Shown in pieces: positions 49,299 through 58,063 of a stretch of 64,000 nt of DNA (the stretch's first letter is position 1; every line of letters begins with the position of its first letter). A program made the position numbers and the translations under genes. The DNA is taken from assembly GCF_013322225.1 (NCBI RefSeq), contig NZ_JAAMFB010000005.1:124001-188000 (forward strand), in the 5' to 3' direction. The notes beneath the pieces are model-generated. The model had not been told where the DNA came from, searched no databases, and saw only the letters and a list, made by a program, of their open reading frames with translations. Source of the stretch: Agrobacterium larrymoorei (lineage in GTDB: Bacteria; Pseudomonadota; Alphaproteobacteria; Rhizobiales; Rhizobiaceae).

Positions 49299-49778
49299 GT
49301 GACGTTGTTCATTCGGGAAGCTACGCCTGCCGATGCCGAGCTTTTACTCGACTTCATTCGTGAACTGGCCATTTATGAAAATGCCGAGCATGAAGTCGAG
49401 GCGACTGTGGAGAGCATCACCTCTTCGCTGTTCGGTAAAGATTCCGTCGCTTCCGGACTGATTTGTGAAAAAGACGGTCAACCCATCGCCTTCGCCATCT
49501 GGTTTTTGAACTATTCGACATGGCAGGCAAAGAACGGTCTCTATCTCGAAGACCTCTATGTCACGCCGGATGCGCGTGGCTCCGGTGCAGGAAAGGCCTT
49601 GTTGAAGCGGCTTGCCGCCATCGCCGTCGAGAAGGGATGCGGGCGCTTCGAGTGGAGCGTGCTGGACTGGAACGAGCCAGCCATCCGGGTCTACAAGTCG
49701 ATCGGTGCCGAGGCGATGGATGAATGGACGCGTTACAGGCTGTCTGGAGACGCACTGCGCGCATTTGCAGAGAATTAA
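49299..49778 (+). CDS. GNAT-family N-acetyltransferase (diamine acetyltransferase-like)
   Basis: A 159-aa acetyl-CoA-dependent transferase. The acetyl-CoA-binding A motif is LYVTPDARGSGAGKALLKRLAAIA, preceded by the B strand LEDLYV, and the whole (IREATPADAELLLDFIREL ... WSVLDWNEPAIRVYKSIGA) resembles SSAT/diamine acetyltransferases, but the acceptor is not known. It starts with GTG at 49299. It converges on tadA with a 46-nt gap and stands alone behind a terminator. Confidence 0.85.
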   Translation: MTLFIREATPADAELLLDFIRELAIYENAEHEVEATVESITSSLFGKDSVASGLICEKDGQPIAFAIWFLNYSTWQAKNGLYLEDLYVTPDARGSGAGKALLKRLAAIAVEKGCGRFEWSVLDWNEPAIRVYKSIGAEAMDEWTRYRLSGDALRAFAEN

Positions 49779-49824
49779 GCCGGGAGCGCTTTGGTCGTCG
49801 GTGATGATGGAGGGGAGCTGTCGG

Positions 49825-50289
49825 TCAATCCGCCCCGACACCGCGCTTATGCTGAAAGAAATCCCGAAGGATTTCAGCGCTTTGTCTCTCGGAAAGCCCG
49901 GAGTAAACCTCTGGCGCATGATGGCAGGTCGGCTGATTGTAAAACCGCACGCCGCTTTCTACCGCTCCGCCTTTCGGGTCGTTTGCACCGTAGTAAAGAC
50001 GGCGTATGCGGGCAAATGATATGGCGGCGGCGCACATGGTGCAGGGCTCGAGTGTGACGTAGAGGTCCGCGCCAGGCAATCGTTCCGCCCCGAGTTCTTC
50101 GCAGGCCATACGGATGACGGCGATTTCGGCATGGGCGGTAACGTCGTTCAGTTGCCGGGTTCGATTGCCGGACGCTGCAATGACACGGCCTTCGTAAATC
50201 AGCACTGCACCGATGGGTACTTCATCGCGCTTGGCTGCGGCTTGCGCTTCGGCAAGTGCCAGGTCCATGAAATGCATCGTTTCGGCCAT
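49825..50289 (-). CDS. tadA: tRNA-specific adenosine deaminase TadA
   Basis: Deaminates wobble adenosine 34 of tRNA-Arg(ACG) to inosine. The 154-aa protein has the zinc site: His and Glu in TAHAEIAVIRMA, Cys pair in EPCTMCAAAI. The start ATG 50289 (MAETMHFMDLAL) is preferred to the frame's 50367. It is divergent from the RluB-like gene, 71 nt away. Slightly shorter than the E. coli enzyme, without obvious loss of a catalytic residue. Confidence 0.95.
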   Translation of the reverse strand: MAETMHFMDLALAEAQAAAKRDEVPIGAVLIYEGRVIAASGNRTRQLNDVTAHAEIAVIRMACEELGAERLPGADLYVTLEPCTMCAAAISFARIRRLYYGANDPKGGAVESGVRFYNQPTCHHAPEVYSGLSERQSAEILRDFFQHKRGVGAD

Positions 50290-50360
50290 TCTGCTGCAAT
50301 TTCCTCTTAACCACCGGCGCGTGAACTGATAGGACACGGCAAACAATAGGCAAACTACAA

Positions 50361-52307
50361 ATGACATTCAAAGACAAGCCGAAGCGCGCTGGTGGCAAGA
50401 CATTCGACCGGGACCGTAAGCCGAAGCCCTCGGCCAAACAGTCTGAGGCGCGTGAAACGAAGCCTTTCAAGGAAAAGGCTGAGGTCGCCCCCGCAGAAAC
50501 GGCAGGCGGCAAGCCGGAGCGTATTTCCAAGATCATGGCGCGTGCAGGCGTTGCCTCGCGGCGCGATGTGGAACGCATGATCATGGAAGGTCGGGTGTCG
50601 CTAAACGGCGTCAAGCTCGATAGCCCGGTTGTGAACGCGACGCTGGATGACAAGATCGAAGTCGATGGCCAGCCGATCCGTGGCGCGGAGCGCACGCGCC
50701 TGTGGCTGTACCACAAGCCGGCAGGTCTGGTGACGACCAATTCCGATCCGGAAGGCCGTCCGACCGTTTTCGACAACCTGCCAAGAGAGCTTCCGCGTGT
50801 GCTTTCGATTGGCCGTCTGGATATCAACACCGAAGGCCTGCTGCTGCTGACCAATGATGGCGGCCTGTCGCGCGTTCTGGAGCTGCCGACCACCGGCTGG
50901 CTGCGTCGATACCGCGTGCGCGCCCATGGCGAGGTGGATCAGGCTGCACTCGACAAGCTGAAGGACGGTATCGCCGTCGACGGCGTGCTCTACGGCGCAA
51001 TCGATGCGGCGCTGGACCGCACGCAGGGCCATAACGTCTGGATCACCATGGGTCTGCGCGAAGGCAAGAACCGCGAGATCAAGAACGTGCTGGGTGCGCT
51101 CGGCCTCGAGGTCAACCGCCTTATACGTCTGTCTTACGGGCCATTCCAGCTTGGCGACCTTCCGGAAGGCCAGGTTATCGAAGTGCGCGGCCGCATGTTG
51201 CGGGACCAGCTCGGCCCACGCCTCATCGAAGCGTCTGGCGCCAATTTCGATGCTCCGATTTACGACAACGCGCCTGACGAAGGCGAAGAAGCACCTGCCG
51301 AGCGCCCCGCAAAGGCCGAATGGGCAAAGCGTGGAGACCAGCAGGACCGTCCGCGTGATGGCAAATTCGGTGACAGGCGCGAAGGCAGCCGGGACCGTGC
51401 GCCAGCACGACCAGATGCGAAGCGCGGGGCCAAGCCTTTCGGCAAGGGTCGCGACGAAAGGGCGGAGGACGATACACGCCCCAAGCGTCCGCCAATGGGC
51501 AGCAACCGCACGGCCAACGTCTGGATGGCGCCCGGTGCCAAGCCGACGCGTGATGGCAAGGAACGCAGGTCTTTCCGTGCCGAAGCCGAGGCTGTTTTTA
51601 AAAAGCCTTCCGCAGAAGCTGATGCCCGCCGCGCAATCGTGAAACATAGAGATTCCGACGGTGAATGGATCCGCGCCGATAAACCGGCACAGGACGAAAG
51701 CCGTGGGCGTGGTCGAGACGGCGGTCGCGATGACCGTGGCGGCAAATCCTTTGGCGACCGTAAGCCGCGCGACGGTGGTGATCGCCCACGCGGCGAGCGC
51801 TCCTTCGGAGATCGTCCGGCGCGTACCGGCGACCGTCCATTCAGCGACCGCAAGCCTCGTGATGCTGGTGAACGCAGTGATCGTCCACGTGGTGACCGTC
51901 CGTTTGGCGATCGCCCAGACCGTGGCGACCGTCCCGCTCGTCCAGAAAGATCATATGGAGACCGCCCGGCTCGTACTGGCGACCGTCCTTATGGCGGTAA
52001 GCCGCGCGAGGATGGTGATCGTTCACGCAGCGACCGCCCTTACGGAACAAAGCCGTTTGGCGATAAACCGCGTGAAGGCCGTCCTGCCGGCGGCAAGCCT
52101 GCTGGCAAGGGTGGTTTCGGTGGCAAGCCGCGTGGTGAGCGTTCCGAAGGTGGTTTTTCCGGCAAGGGTCCAGGTAAAGGATTCGGCGGTAAAGGTGCAG
52201 GTGACAAGGGTCCGGGCAATGGCGGTGGCCGTCCCGGTGGAAAGCCATCTGGTGGCAAGCCTTCTGGCGGTAGGGGAATGACGCGTAATGCGGATCGTAG
52301 GCGGTGA
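50361..52307 (+). CDS. RluB-type pseudouridine synthase with long RGG/GDRP tail
   Basis: 23S (or possibly 16S) rRNA pseudouridine synthase of the RsuA/RluB/E/F group, 648 aa, more than twice the usual ~290. An N-terminal basic lead is followed by an S4 domain (ERISKIMARAGVASRRDVER, about residues 53-110) and the catalytic domain with GRLDINTEGLLLLTNDGG (catalytic Asp) and GLREGKNREIKNVL. From about residue 310 the protein is a low-complexity tail rich in Gly, Arg, Asp, Pro and Lys with irregular GDRP/DRKPRD units (about 51690-52290), like RGG-type RNA-binding tails. The gene overlaps rsmD by 20 nt. RluB assignment is by best resemblance. Confidence 0.85.
   Translation: MTFKDKPKRAGGKTFDRDRKPKPSAKQSEARETKPFKEKAEVAPAETAGGKPERISKIMARAGVASRRDVERMIMEGRVSLNGVKLDSPVVNATLDDKIEVDGQPIRGAERTRLWLYHKPAGLVTTNSDPEGRPTVFDNLPRELPRVLSIGRLDINTEGLLLLTNDGGLSRVLELPTTGWLRRYRVRAHGEVDQAALDKLKDGIAVDGVLYGAIDAALDRTQGHNVWITMGLREGKNREIKNVLGALGLEVNRLIRLSYGPFQLGDLPEGQVIEVRGRMLRDQLGPRLIEASGANFDAPIYDNAPDEGEEAPAERPAKAEWAKRGDQQDRPRDGKFGDRREGSRDRAPARPDAKRGAKPFGKGRDERAEDDTRPKRPPMGSNRTANVWMAPGAKPTRDGKERRSFRAEAEAVFKKPSAEADARRAIVKHRDSDGEWIRADKPAQDESRGRGRDGGRDDRGGKSFGDRKPRDGGDRPRGERSFGDRPARTGDRPFSDRKPRDAGERSDRPRGDRPFGDRPDRGDRPARPERSYGDRPARTGDRPYGGKPREDGDRSRSDRPYGTKPFGDKPREGRPAGGKPAGKGGFGGKPRGERSEGGFSGKGPGKGFGGKGAGDKGPGNGGGRPGGKPSGGKPSGGRGMTRNADRRR
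51690..52290 (+). repeat. Tandem-like coding repeat region of the RluB-type gene
   Basis: Irregular repeated codons for GDRP, DRKPRD, PRGDR and GGKP in the tail of the pseudouridine synthase gene, with recurrent GGCGACCGTC/GATCGTCC units. It is coding and has the reading frame throughout; it is not CRISPR or a transposon. Confidence 0.6.
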
Positions 52308-52845
52308 GTTTCGCGGCCGGTCTCTGGCCGCACCGAAATCGAATGCAATCAGACCCACAATCGACCGGACCCGTGAAAGCCTCTTCAATATTCTGAGCCA
52401 TGCCTATCCGGAAAGTCTGGATGGCACGCGCATTTTGGATGTTTTCGCTGGTACAGGTGCGGTTGGTCTCGAGGCTCTTTCAAGAGGCTGCCGCGTTGCG
52501 CTTTTCGTCGAGAATGGCGTGGAGGGCAGAGGTTTGCTCTGGGAGAATATCGATGCGCTGGGTCTGCACGGCCGTGCACGTATTCTGCGTCGCGATGCGA
52601 CCAAGCTCGGCGGCGTCAACAACATCGAGCCGTTCGATCTGCTGTTTGCCGATCCGCCCTATGGTCACGGCCATGGTGAAAAGGCTTTCGAGGCCGCGCA
52701 TCTTGGCGGGTGGCTGGTGCCGGGCGCGCTCGCCATCCTGGAAGAACAGGGCGATGCAATCGTGGCCGTCGATCCCGTTTTCAAGCTTCTGGAAAGCCGC
52801 ACCTTCGGCGATACGAAGATGCATTTCTATCGTTACGAGCCATAA
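52288..52845 (+). CDS. rsmD: 16S rRNA (guanine966-N2)-methyltransferase RsmD
   Basis: Methylates G966 of 16S rRNA. The 185-aa protein has MRIVGGEFRGRSL, the RPTIDRTRESLFNIL block, the SAM loop LDVFAGTGAVGLEALSRG and catalytic LLFADPPYGHG (motif IV DPPY). Its start lies inside the end of the RluB-type gene (20-nt overlap), so translation is coupled and rRNA modification enzymes are grouped. It is followed by a strong hairpin. Confidence 0.96.
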   Translation: MRIVGGEFRGRSLAAPKSNAIRPTIDRTRESLFNILSHAYPESLDGTRILDVFAGTGAVGLEALSRGCRVALFVENGVEGRGLLWENIDALGLHGRARILRRDATKLGGVNNIEPFDLLFADPPYGHGHGEKAFEAAHLGGWLVPGALAILEEQGDAIVAVDPVFKLLESRTFGDTKMHFYRYEP

Positions 52846-52862
52846 GCCTTGACTTATTCAGA

Positions 52863-52891
52863 TGACGCGCAGGTAAACATCCTGCGCGTCA
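52863..52891 (+). terminator. Hairpin downstream of rsmD
   Basis: TGACGCGCAGG/CCTGCGCGTCA, 11-bp perfect stem with 7-nt loop TAAACAT. The T tail is weak, so termination is probable, not certain. Confidence 0.6.
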
Positions 52892-52982
52892 CTGTCCTGT
52901 CGTCTTTGTGTCATAGTGCAGGAGACAAAGCAGCACTGCGGATAGATGCTGGTATTGGACGACATGATGCAGAGGCTGTTGT

Positions 52983-53897
52983 TTGGCTGCGAAGAAAAAG
53001 AAACTCTCCGAAAAGAAACGCAAGCGCGAAGAAGCGCAAAACAAAGTCGGTGATCCGACCTTTGCTATTGCACTTGGCGGCGGCGGTGCGCGCGGCATCT
53101 GCCATATCAATGTCATCGAGGCTCTGGACGAACTCGGCATTCGCCCCAAAGCGATTGCTGGTGCCTCCATCGGCTCGATCATGGGTGCCGGCATGGCGGC
53201 GGGCATGAGCGGCAAAGATATCCGCGACTATACGCTGGAGCTGATGGGCAAGAAGGGCAGTGTCGCAAACCGCCTCTGGAGCCTCGGTCCCGCCTCCATG
53301 CGCCACGCGGCTTTCGGCTTTCGCCTCGGCCAGTTCAATCTCGAACTCATTCTGGACGCCCTGCTGCCCTCGGCCCTGCCACGGGAGTTTTCAGGCCTCG
53401 GCATCCCGCTCAAGGTCATCCTCACCGACTATTACGCGCAGATGGAAGTGATCTGCGAAAACGGCGATTTGCGTCAGGCGCTTGCCGCGTCATCCGCCAT
53501 TCCCGCGCTGTTCATGCCGATCCGCATGAACGACAGGATCATGATCGATGGCGGCATTTTTAACCCGGTGCCCTATGAACACCTGTTGGACGATGCCGAT
53601 ATCGTCATCGCCGTCGATGTGGTGGGTGGGCCGGAGGGTGATGGCCGAACCATGCCCAACCGCATCGAAAGCCTGTTCGGTGCGAGCCAGTTGATGATGC
53701 AGTCTGCCATCGGCCTGAAGCTTCGGATGCGCCCGCCGCATATTTTTCTGCGCCCACCGGTCAATCGCTTCCGCGTGCTGGACTTCCTCAAGGCGCATGA
53801 GGTGCTGGCCGAATCCGATGCGATCAAGGACGATCTCAAGCGGCAGATCGACATGCAGATCGAGCTTTTTCATCGCGGACGTGGGGTGGGCGCATAG
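52983..53897 (+). CDS. Patatin-like phospholipase
   Basis: A 304-aa patatin-fold lipid acyl hydrolase. The oxyanion loop is GGGGARGICH, the nucleophile Ser is in AGASIGSIMGAG (GxSxG), and the Asp is in IMIDGGIFNP (DGG). The start is most likely TTG at 52983, with AGAGG upstream, giving a Lys-rich N-terminus (AAKKKKLSEKKRKREEAQ). The protein has no signal, so it acts in the cytosol or on the inner membrane. Substrate unknown. It is separated from rsmD by a hairpin and from pmbA by a 9-bp inverted repeat. Confidence 0.87.
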   Translation: MAAKKKKLSEKKRKREEAQNKVGDPTFAIALGGGGARGICHINVIEALDELGIRPKAIAGASIGSIMGAGMAAGMSGKDIRDYTLELMGKKGSVANRLWSLGPASMRHAAFGFRLGQFNLELILDALLPSALPREFSGLGIPLKVILTDYYAQMEVICENGDLRQALAASSAIPALFMPIRMNDRIMIDGGIFNPVPYEHLLDDADIVIAVDVVGGPEGDGRTMPNRIESLFGASQLMMQSAIGLKLRMRPPHIFLRPPVNRFRVLDFLKAHEVLAESDAIKDDLKRQIDMQIELFHRGRGVGA

Positions 53898-53924
53898 CAT
53901 TTCACTCAATTACAGGTGAAATGC
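53897..53924. other. Inverted repeat after the patatin gene
   Basis: GCATTTCAC/GTGAAATGC, perfect 9-bp arms with a 10-nt loop, starting inside the stop codon. No T tract. Confidence 0.45.
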
Positions 53925-53986
53925 GGCTTCGGCCTTGATGCGGCAGATTGCGCGCAATAAATGAAGGTCAACGAAAGGCCCGCCAT

Positions 53987-55333
53987 ATGTCTTCAGAAAT
54001 CGATTCTTCCAAGCTTCTCGAACGCGCAGGCGAACTGGTCGATCTGGCCCGTAAAGCCGGTGCAGACGAGGCGGATGCCGTCATCGTGCGGTCCCGTTCG
54101 CAGTCTGTCGGCGTGCGTCTGGGCAAGGTGGAAAGCACGGAATCCTCCGAAAGCGACGATTTTTCGCTCCGTGTCTTCGTGGGCAATCGGGTGGCCAGCG
54201 TTTCGGCCAATCCCGGTTTCGACCTGAAGACGCTTGCCGAACGTGCTGTGGCCATGGCGAAGGTCTCGCCGGAAGACCCCTTCGCCTGCCTCGCAGACAA
54301 GGAGCGTCTCGCGACCTCCTACGACGATTTGCAGCTTTTCGATCCGACCGAAGTTTCGACAGATCAACTGCGTGAAGCGGCACTTGCAGCGGAAGAGGCG
54401 GCCTTGGCCGTGAACGGCGTATCCAATTCGTCTGGTGCAGGAGCGTCCAGCGGCATGGGCGGCATGGTGCTCGTCACCTCGCATGGTTTTTCCGGCAGCT
54501 ATATGGGCAGCCGCTTCGGTCGTTCGGTCAGCGTCATCGCTGGCGAAGGCACGAAAATGGAGCGCGACTACGACTACGATAGCCGCCTTTATTTCGCCGA
54601 TCTGGATTCCCCGGAAGAAATCGGTCGCCGTGCGGGCGAAAGAACGGTCGCACGCATCAATCCGCGTCAGGTGGATACCGGCAGCAACATCACGGTCGTC
54701 TTCGATCCGCGCATTGCACGTGGCTTCGTCGGCAGCATGGCGGGCGCCATCAATGGCGCGTCGGTTGCACGCAAGACCAGCTTCCTGCGTGACAAGATGG
54801 GCCAGCAGGTTCTGAAGAAAGGCCTCTCGATCACAGACGATCCGCAGATCGTTCGCGGTCCCTCTTCACGTCCGTTCGATGGCGAAGGCGTGCGTGGGGA
54901 AAAGCTTGTGATGATCGAAGACGGCGTGTTGAAACACTGGTTTCTCTCCACGTCCACGGCGCGGGAAATCGGGATGCAGACCAATGGTCGTGGCGTGCGC
55001 GGTGGAACATCGGTATCGCCTGCCTCGACCAATCTTGCACTTTCGCCCGGTGATATTTCGCCGGAAGATCTTATCCGGCAGGTTGGTACGGGCTTCTACG
55101 TCACCGAACTGATCGGCCACGGCGCGAACATGATCACCGGTGAATACAGTTGCGGTGCAAGCGGTTTCTGGATCGAGAATGGCGAAAAGACATTCGCGGT
55201 TTCGGAAGTCACCATCGCGTCGAACCTCAAGGATATGTACATGCGGGTCACGCCCGCAAACGACATAGACTACAAATACGGCATCGCCGCACCGACGCTC
55301 GCCATCGAAGGCATGACGATCGCGGGGCGCTGA
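53987..55333 (+). CDS. pmbA: TldE/PmbA-type metalloprotease partner
   Basis: A 448-aa member of the TldD/PmbA family. PmbA (TldE) forms a heterodimer with TldD, which proteolyses unfolded or leader peptides. It lacks the HExxH zinc motif of TldD; the C-terminal STNLALSPGDISPED and ELIGHGANMITGEYSCGASGFWIENGE blocks (about residues 358-410) identify the PmbA half. ATG 53987 with AAAGG upstream is chosen. tldD is not in the window. It is followed by a CysQ-like phosphatase gene after 91 nt. Confidence 0.92.
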   Translation: MSSEIDSSKLLERAGELVDLARKAGADEADAVIVRSRSQSVGVRLGKVESTESSESDDFSLRVFVGNRVASVSANPGFDLKTLAERAVAMAKVSPEDPFACLADKERLATSYDDLQLFDPTEVSTDQLREAALAAEEAALAVNGVSNSSGAGASSGMGGMVLVTSHGFSGSYMGSRFGRSVSVIAGEGTKMERDYDYDSRLYFADLDSPEEIGRRAGERTVARINPRQVDTGSNITVVFDPRIARGFVGSMAGAINGASVARKTSFLRDKMGQQVLKKGLSITDDPQIVRGPSSRPFDGEGVRGEKLVMIEDGVLKHWFLSTSTAREIGMQTNGRGVRGGTSVSPASTNLALSPGDISPEDLIRQVGTGFYVTELIGHGANMITGEYSCGASGFWIENGEKTFAVSEVTIASNLKDMYMRVTPANDIDYKYGIAAPTLAIEGMTIAGR

Positions 55334-55424
55334 AATCAGCATTCCGCTGTTGCTTTCGCAGACGGCCCATGCGCATGTGCAGGCATAACAACAAGGTGCC
55401 TGCCAGAGCGCAGAGCGACGATAT

Positions 55425-56231
55425 ATGGCTGATATTCAAGGAGCCGACTGGCGCTCCGATCTCGATCTCATTCTCGATGCCGCCCGCGAGGCGGGGCGTG
55501 TTGCGCTGAAGTTTTTCCGAAACGACCCCGAAGTCTGGTGGAAGAACGGCGGCCACTCGCCCGTCAGTGCCGCCGACTATGCGGCGAACGACATTCTGGA
55601 AAAGATGCTGCGTTCTGCCCGTCCCGACTATGGCTGGCTTTCGGAAGAAACGACGGACGATCAGGAGCGTTTGTCGCGGAACACCCTGTTCGTGGTAGAC
55701 CCGATCGATGGCACGCGCGCTTTCATCGGCGGCAAGGATACGTGGTGCGTCAGCGTTGCGGTGGTTCACAAGGGCCGACCGGTTGCCGCCGTTCTTGTTG
55801 CTCCGGCCTTCGAGGAGGAATTTACGGCAGTGCCGGATGCGCCTGCCCTCAAGAATGGTAAGCCATTGTCGGTTGCTTCAAGTCAGGGCGGCATCATCCA
55901 GCTTGCTGCTCCCGAAGATGTGATCGCAAAGCTACCGGTGGATTTCAGGGGTTCGGTACGGCGTGTCGCGCACGTACCATCGCTCGCCTACCGGCTCGCC
56001 ATGGTCTCGGATGGCCGCATCGATGGGACGCTGGTCAAGCCGAATTCACATGACTGGGATTTGGCCGCAGCAGACCTGATCCTGCAGCAGGCAGGCGGCA
56101 GCCTTGTCGATCTGGATGGTAAGCCGTTGATTTATAACCGCAGCAGCGTCAGCCATGCAGCGCTTTGTGCCGCTACGAACGAGGTCTTGCCAACGTTGCT
56201 GGGCCAGTTGAACAGGTCGTTCAGAGGTTGA
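55425..56231 (+). CDS. Inositol-monophosphatase-family phosphatase, CysQ-like
   Basis: A 268-aa magnesium-dependent phosphatase of the IMPase/PAP phosphatase family. The metal sites are GWLSEETTDD (Glu-Glu), FVVDPIDGTRAFIGG (DPIDGT) and HDWDLAAADLIL (late Asp). The short form and the order relative to DUF4170 and waaA suggest a 3'(2'),5'-bisphosphate nucleotidase (CysQ-like) or an inositol-phosphate phosphatase; the sequence does not decide. It leads the DUF4170-waaA set. Confidence 0.85.
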   Translation: MADIQGADWRSDLDLILDAAREAGRVALKFFRNDPEVWWKNGGHSPVSAADYAANDILEKMLRSARPDYGWLSEETTDDQERLSRNTLFVVDPIDGTRAFIGGKDTWCVSVAVVHKGRPVAAVLVAPAFEEEFTAVPDAPALKNGKPLSVASSQGGIIQLAAPEDVIAKLPVDFRGSVRRVAHVPSLAYRLAMVSDGRIDGTLVKPNSHDWDLAAADLILQQAGGSLVDLDGKPLIYNRSSVSHAALCAATNEVLPTLLGQLNRSFRG

Positions 56232-56293
56232 TTTTTGCGGGGAAATCCAGCAGATGAAGGCTTCTTGGGACAAAAGAGAAAAGAGATAAAACA

Positions 56294-56530
56294 ATGGCTG
56301 AAGCTGGCGACAAGAAGCAACTCCTCCACCTCGTTTTCGGCGGTGAACTCGATAATCTTCAGGATGTACAGTTTCGCGATCTCAACGCGCTGGATATCGT
56401 CGGCATTTACCCGGATTACGCAACAGCACTCACCGCATGGAAGTCCAAGGCACAGCAGACGGTCGATAATGCTCACATGCGTTATTTTATAGTGCATATG
56501 CATCGTTTGCTCGACCCGCAGAGCAAATAA
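56294..56530 (+). CDS. DUF4170 protein
   Basis: A 78-aa soluble protein with the DUF4170 pattern (KKQLLHLVFGGELDNLQDV, DLNALDIVGIYPDYATALTAWKSKAQQTVDNAHMRYFIVHMHRLLDP at residues 30-75). The family occurs in alphaproteobacteria next to waaA or lpxK and is of unknown function. No catalytic motif is visible. Start ATG 56294. Confidence 0.87.
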   Translation: MAEAGDKKQLLHLVFGGELDNLQDVQFRDLNALDIVGIYPDYATALTAWKSKAQQTVDNAHMRYFIVHMHRLLDPQSK

Positions 56531-56577
56531 CCGCTGGTTTCCTACTCCATTTGTACTATAGCTGAACAACACCATAA

Positions 56578-56609
56578 CTTGTGCGATTCCTTAAAGGGAA
56601 GCGCACAAG
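56578..56609 (+). other. Structured hairpin between DUF4170 and waaA
   Basis: CTTGTGCG (56578-56585) pairs with CGCACAAG (56602-56609) around an inner TTCC/GGAA hairpin. The 214-nt gap that holds it also has an AT-rich tail before waaA. It could be a terminator, an RNA element or a chance structure. Confidence 0.4.
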
Positions 56610-56744
56610 ATGTTGAGTTCGGCCAAAATTTTTTAGCCGTTCGAAATACCCTCTGAAACAAAAAAGACGCATTTTTATAAGAAGTAGGCGGCGGCACACA
56701 TCACAGGGGAAAAGCATTGCGTGAAATGATCGAGGCAGCATGTC

Positions 56745-58061
56745 ATGAATAGCCGGATCGCACGTTTCGCCCTTTCGGGGTACAGGATGGCCGGCATGGC
56801 CGCCTACCCATTTGCCCGGCCGTATCTCTCTTATCGCGCTGCCAAGGGGAAAGAAGACAAACGTCGCCGGATGGAGCGCTTCGGCTATGCAAGCGCAGAA
56901 CGCCCGCGTGGTCCGCTTGTCTGGTTCCATGCTGCCAGTGTTGGAGAAACGCTGGCCCTCGTGCCGCTCATCCGGGAAATTCGCAAGCGCGATATTCATG
57001 TTCTGCTGACGACCGGCACGGTCACATCTGCCGAACTCACACGCACACGTCTGGGCGACGATGTCATCCACCAATATGTGCCGCTCGACATCAAGATTTC
57101 GATCAATCGTTTTCTGACTTATTGGGCGCCGGATGCTGCAATTACCGCCGAGTCGGAAATCTGGCCGGTGACGATGATGGAGCTGGAGCGCCGTCATATT
57201 CCTCAGATACGGGTTAATGCGCGTCTTTCGGACCGCTCGTTCGATCGCTGGAAAAAACATTCAGATTTTTCCGAAGCTTTGTTCAGCAAGCTGGCACTGG
57301 TCGTTGCACAGTCCGATATCGATGCAGAACGTTTTCGTGATTTAGGCTCATGGCCGGTTGTCATTTCCGGTAATCTCAAGGGAGATACCGACCCGCCGCC
57401 CTGCGATCAGGCCGTTTTCGATCAGTATCGGCGCCAGATCGGCAATCGCAAAACCTGGGCCGCCATTTCCACGTTCGACGGCGAAGAAAAGGCCGCAGCC
57501 ACGGTCCACTCCGCCATCAAGTCCCGCGATGGCCAACTGACCATCATCGTGCCTCGTCACCCGGAACGTGGCGATGAAATCGAGGCCATGCTGAAAGGCA
57601 TGAACCTCAACATCGCGCGCCGCAGCCGCAACGATGCGATTACACCGGAAACAGACATTTTCCTCGGTGACAGCATTGGCGAAATGGGCCTTTACCTGCG
57701 CCTCACCGAACTGGCTTTCGTCGGTCGCTCGCTGACGGCGGAAGGCGGGCAGAACCCGTTGGAACCGGCCATGCTCGGCTGCGCCGTTCTATCCGGCGCA
57801 CATGTGCAGAATTTCCGCGAAGCCTATCAGAAGCTTCTGCGTTCCGGTGGCGGTCGCATCATTCGTGATGTGGAAATGCTTGCGAAGGCTGTGCATTATC
57901 TGCTGATGAACGACAATGAGCGCTACAAGATGATCGATGCGGGCGGCAAGGTCATTCAGGATATGCGCGGCGCGCTGTCTTCCACCGTCAAGGCGCTGGA
58001 ACCCTACATAAACCCGTTGACGGTGACGGCCAAGCTTCAGCCACGCAGCGCGGTTGGCTGA
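56745..58061 (+). CDS. waaA: 3-deoxy-D-manno-octulosonate (Kdo) transferase
   Basis: Adds Kdo to lipid IVA on the inner face of the inner membrane, an essential step of lipid A-core synthesis. The 438-aa GT30-family protein has the WaaA blocks: an N-terminal membrane-associated segment, WFHAASVGETLALVPL, HQYVPLDIKISINRFL, ITAESEIWPVTMMEL, HPERGDEIEAM and the GQNPLEPAMLGCAVLSG donor site. The HAD gene begins 2 bases after its stop, and lpxK follows. Confidence 0.95.
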   Translation: MNSRIARFALSGYRMAGMAAYPFARPYLSYRAAKGKEDKRRRMERFGYASAERPRGPLVWFHAASVGETLALVPLIREIRKRDIHVLLTTGTVTSAELTRTRLGDDVIHQYVPLDIKISINRFLTYWAPDAAITAESEIWPVTMMELERRHIPQIRVNARLSDRSFDRWKKHSDFSEALFSKLALVVAQSDIDAERFRDLGSWPVVISGNLKGDTDPPPCDQAVFDQYRRQIGNRKTWAAISTFDGEEKAAATVHSAIKSRDGQLTIIVPRHPERGDEIEAMLKGMNLNIARRSRNDAITPETDIFLGDSIGEMGLYLRLTELAFVGRSLTAEGGQNPLEPAMLGCAVLSGAHVQNFREAYQKLLRSGGGRIIRDVEMLAKAVHYLLMNDNERYKMIDAGGKVIQDMRGALSSTVKALEPYINPLTVTAKLQPRSAVG

Positions 58062-58063
58062 TC

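Noticed and set aside
50601-51647. 348-codon open frame antisense to the RluB-type gene
   Set aside because: Explained by high GC3 and the repeat-like tail of the sense gene.
51690-52290. CRISPR-like regular repeat
   Set aside because: Units are irregular, coding, and keep one reading frame; there are no spacers and no cas genes.
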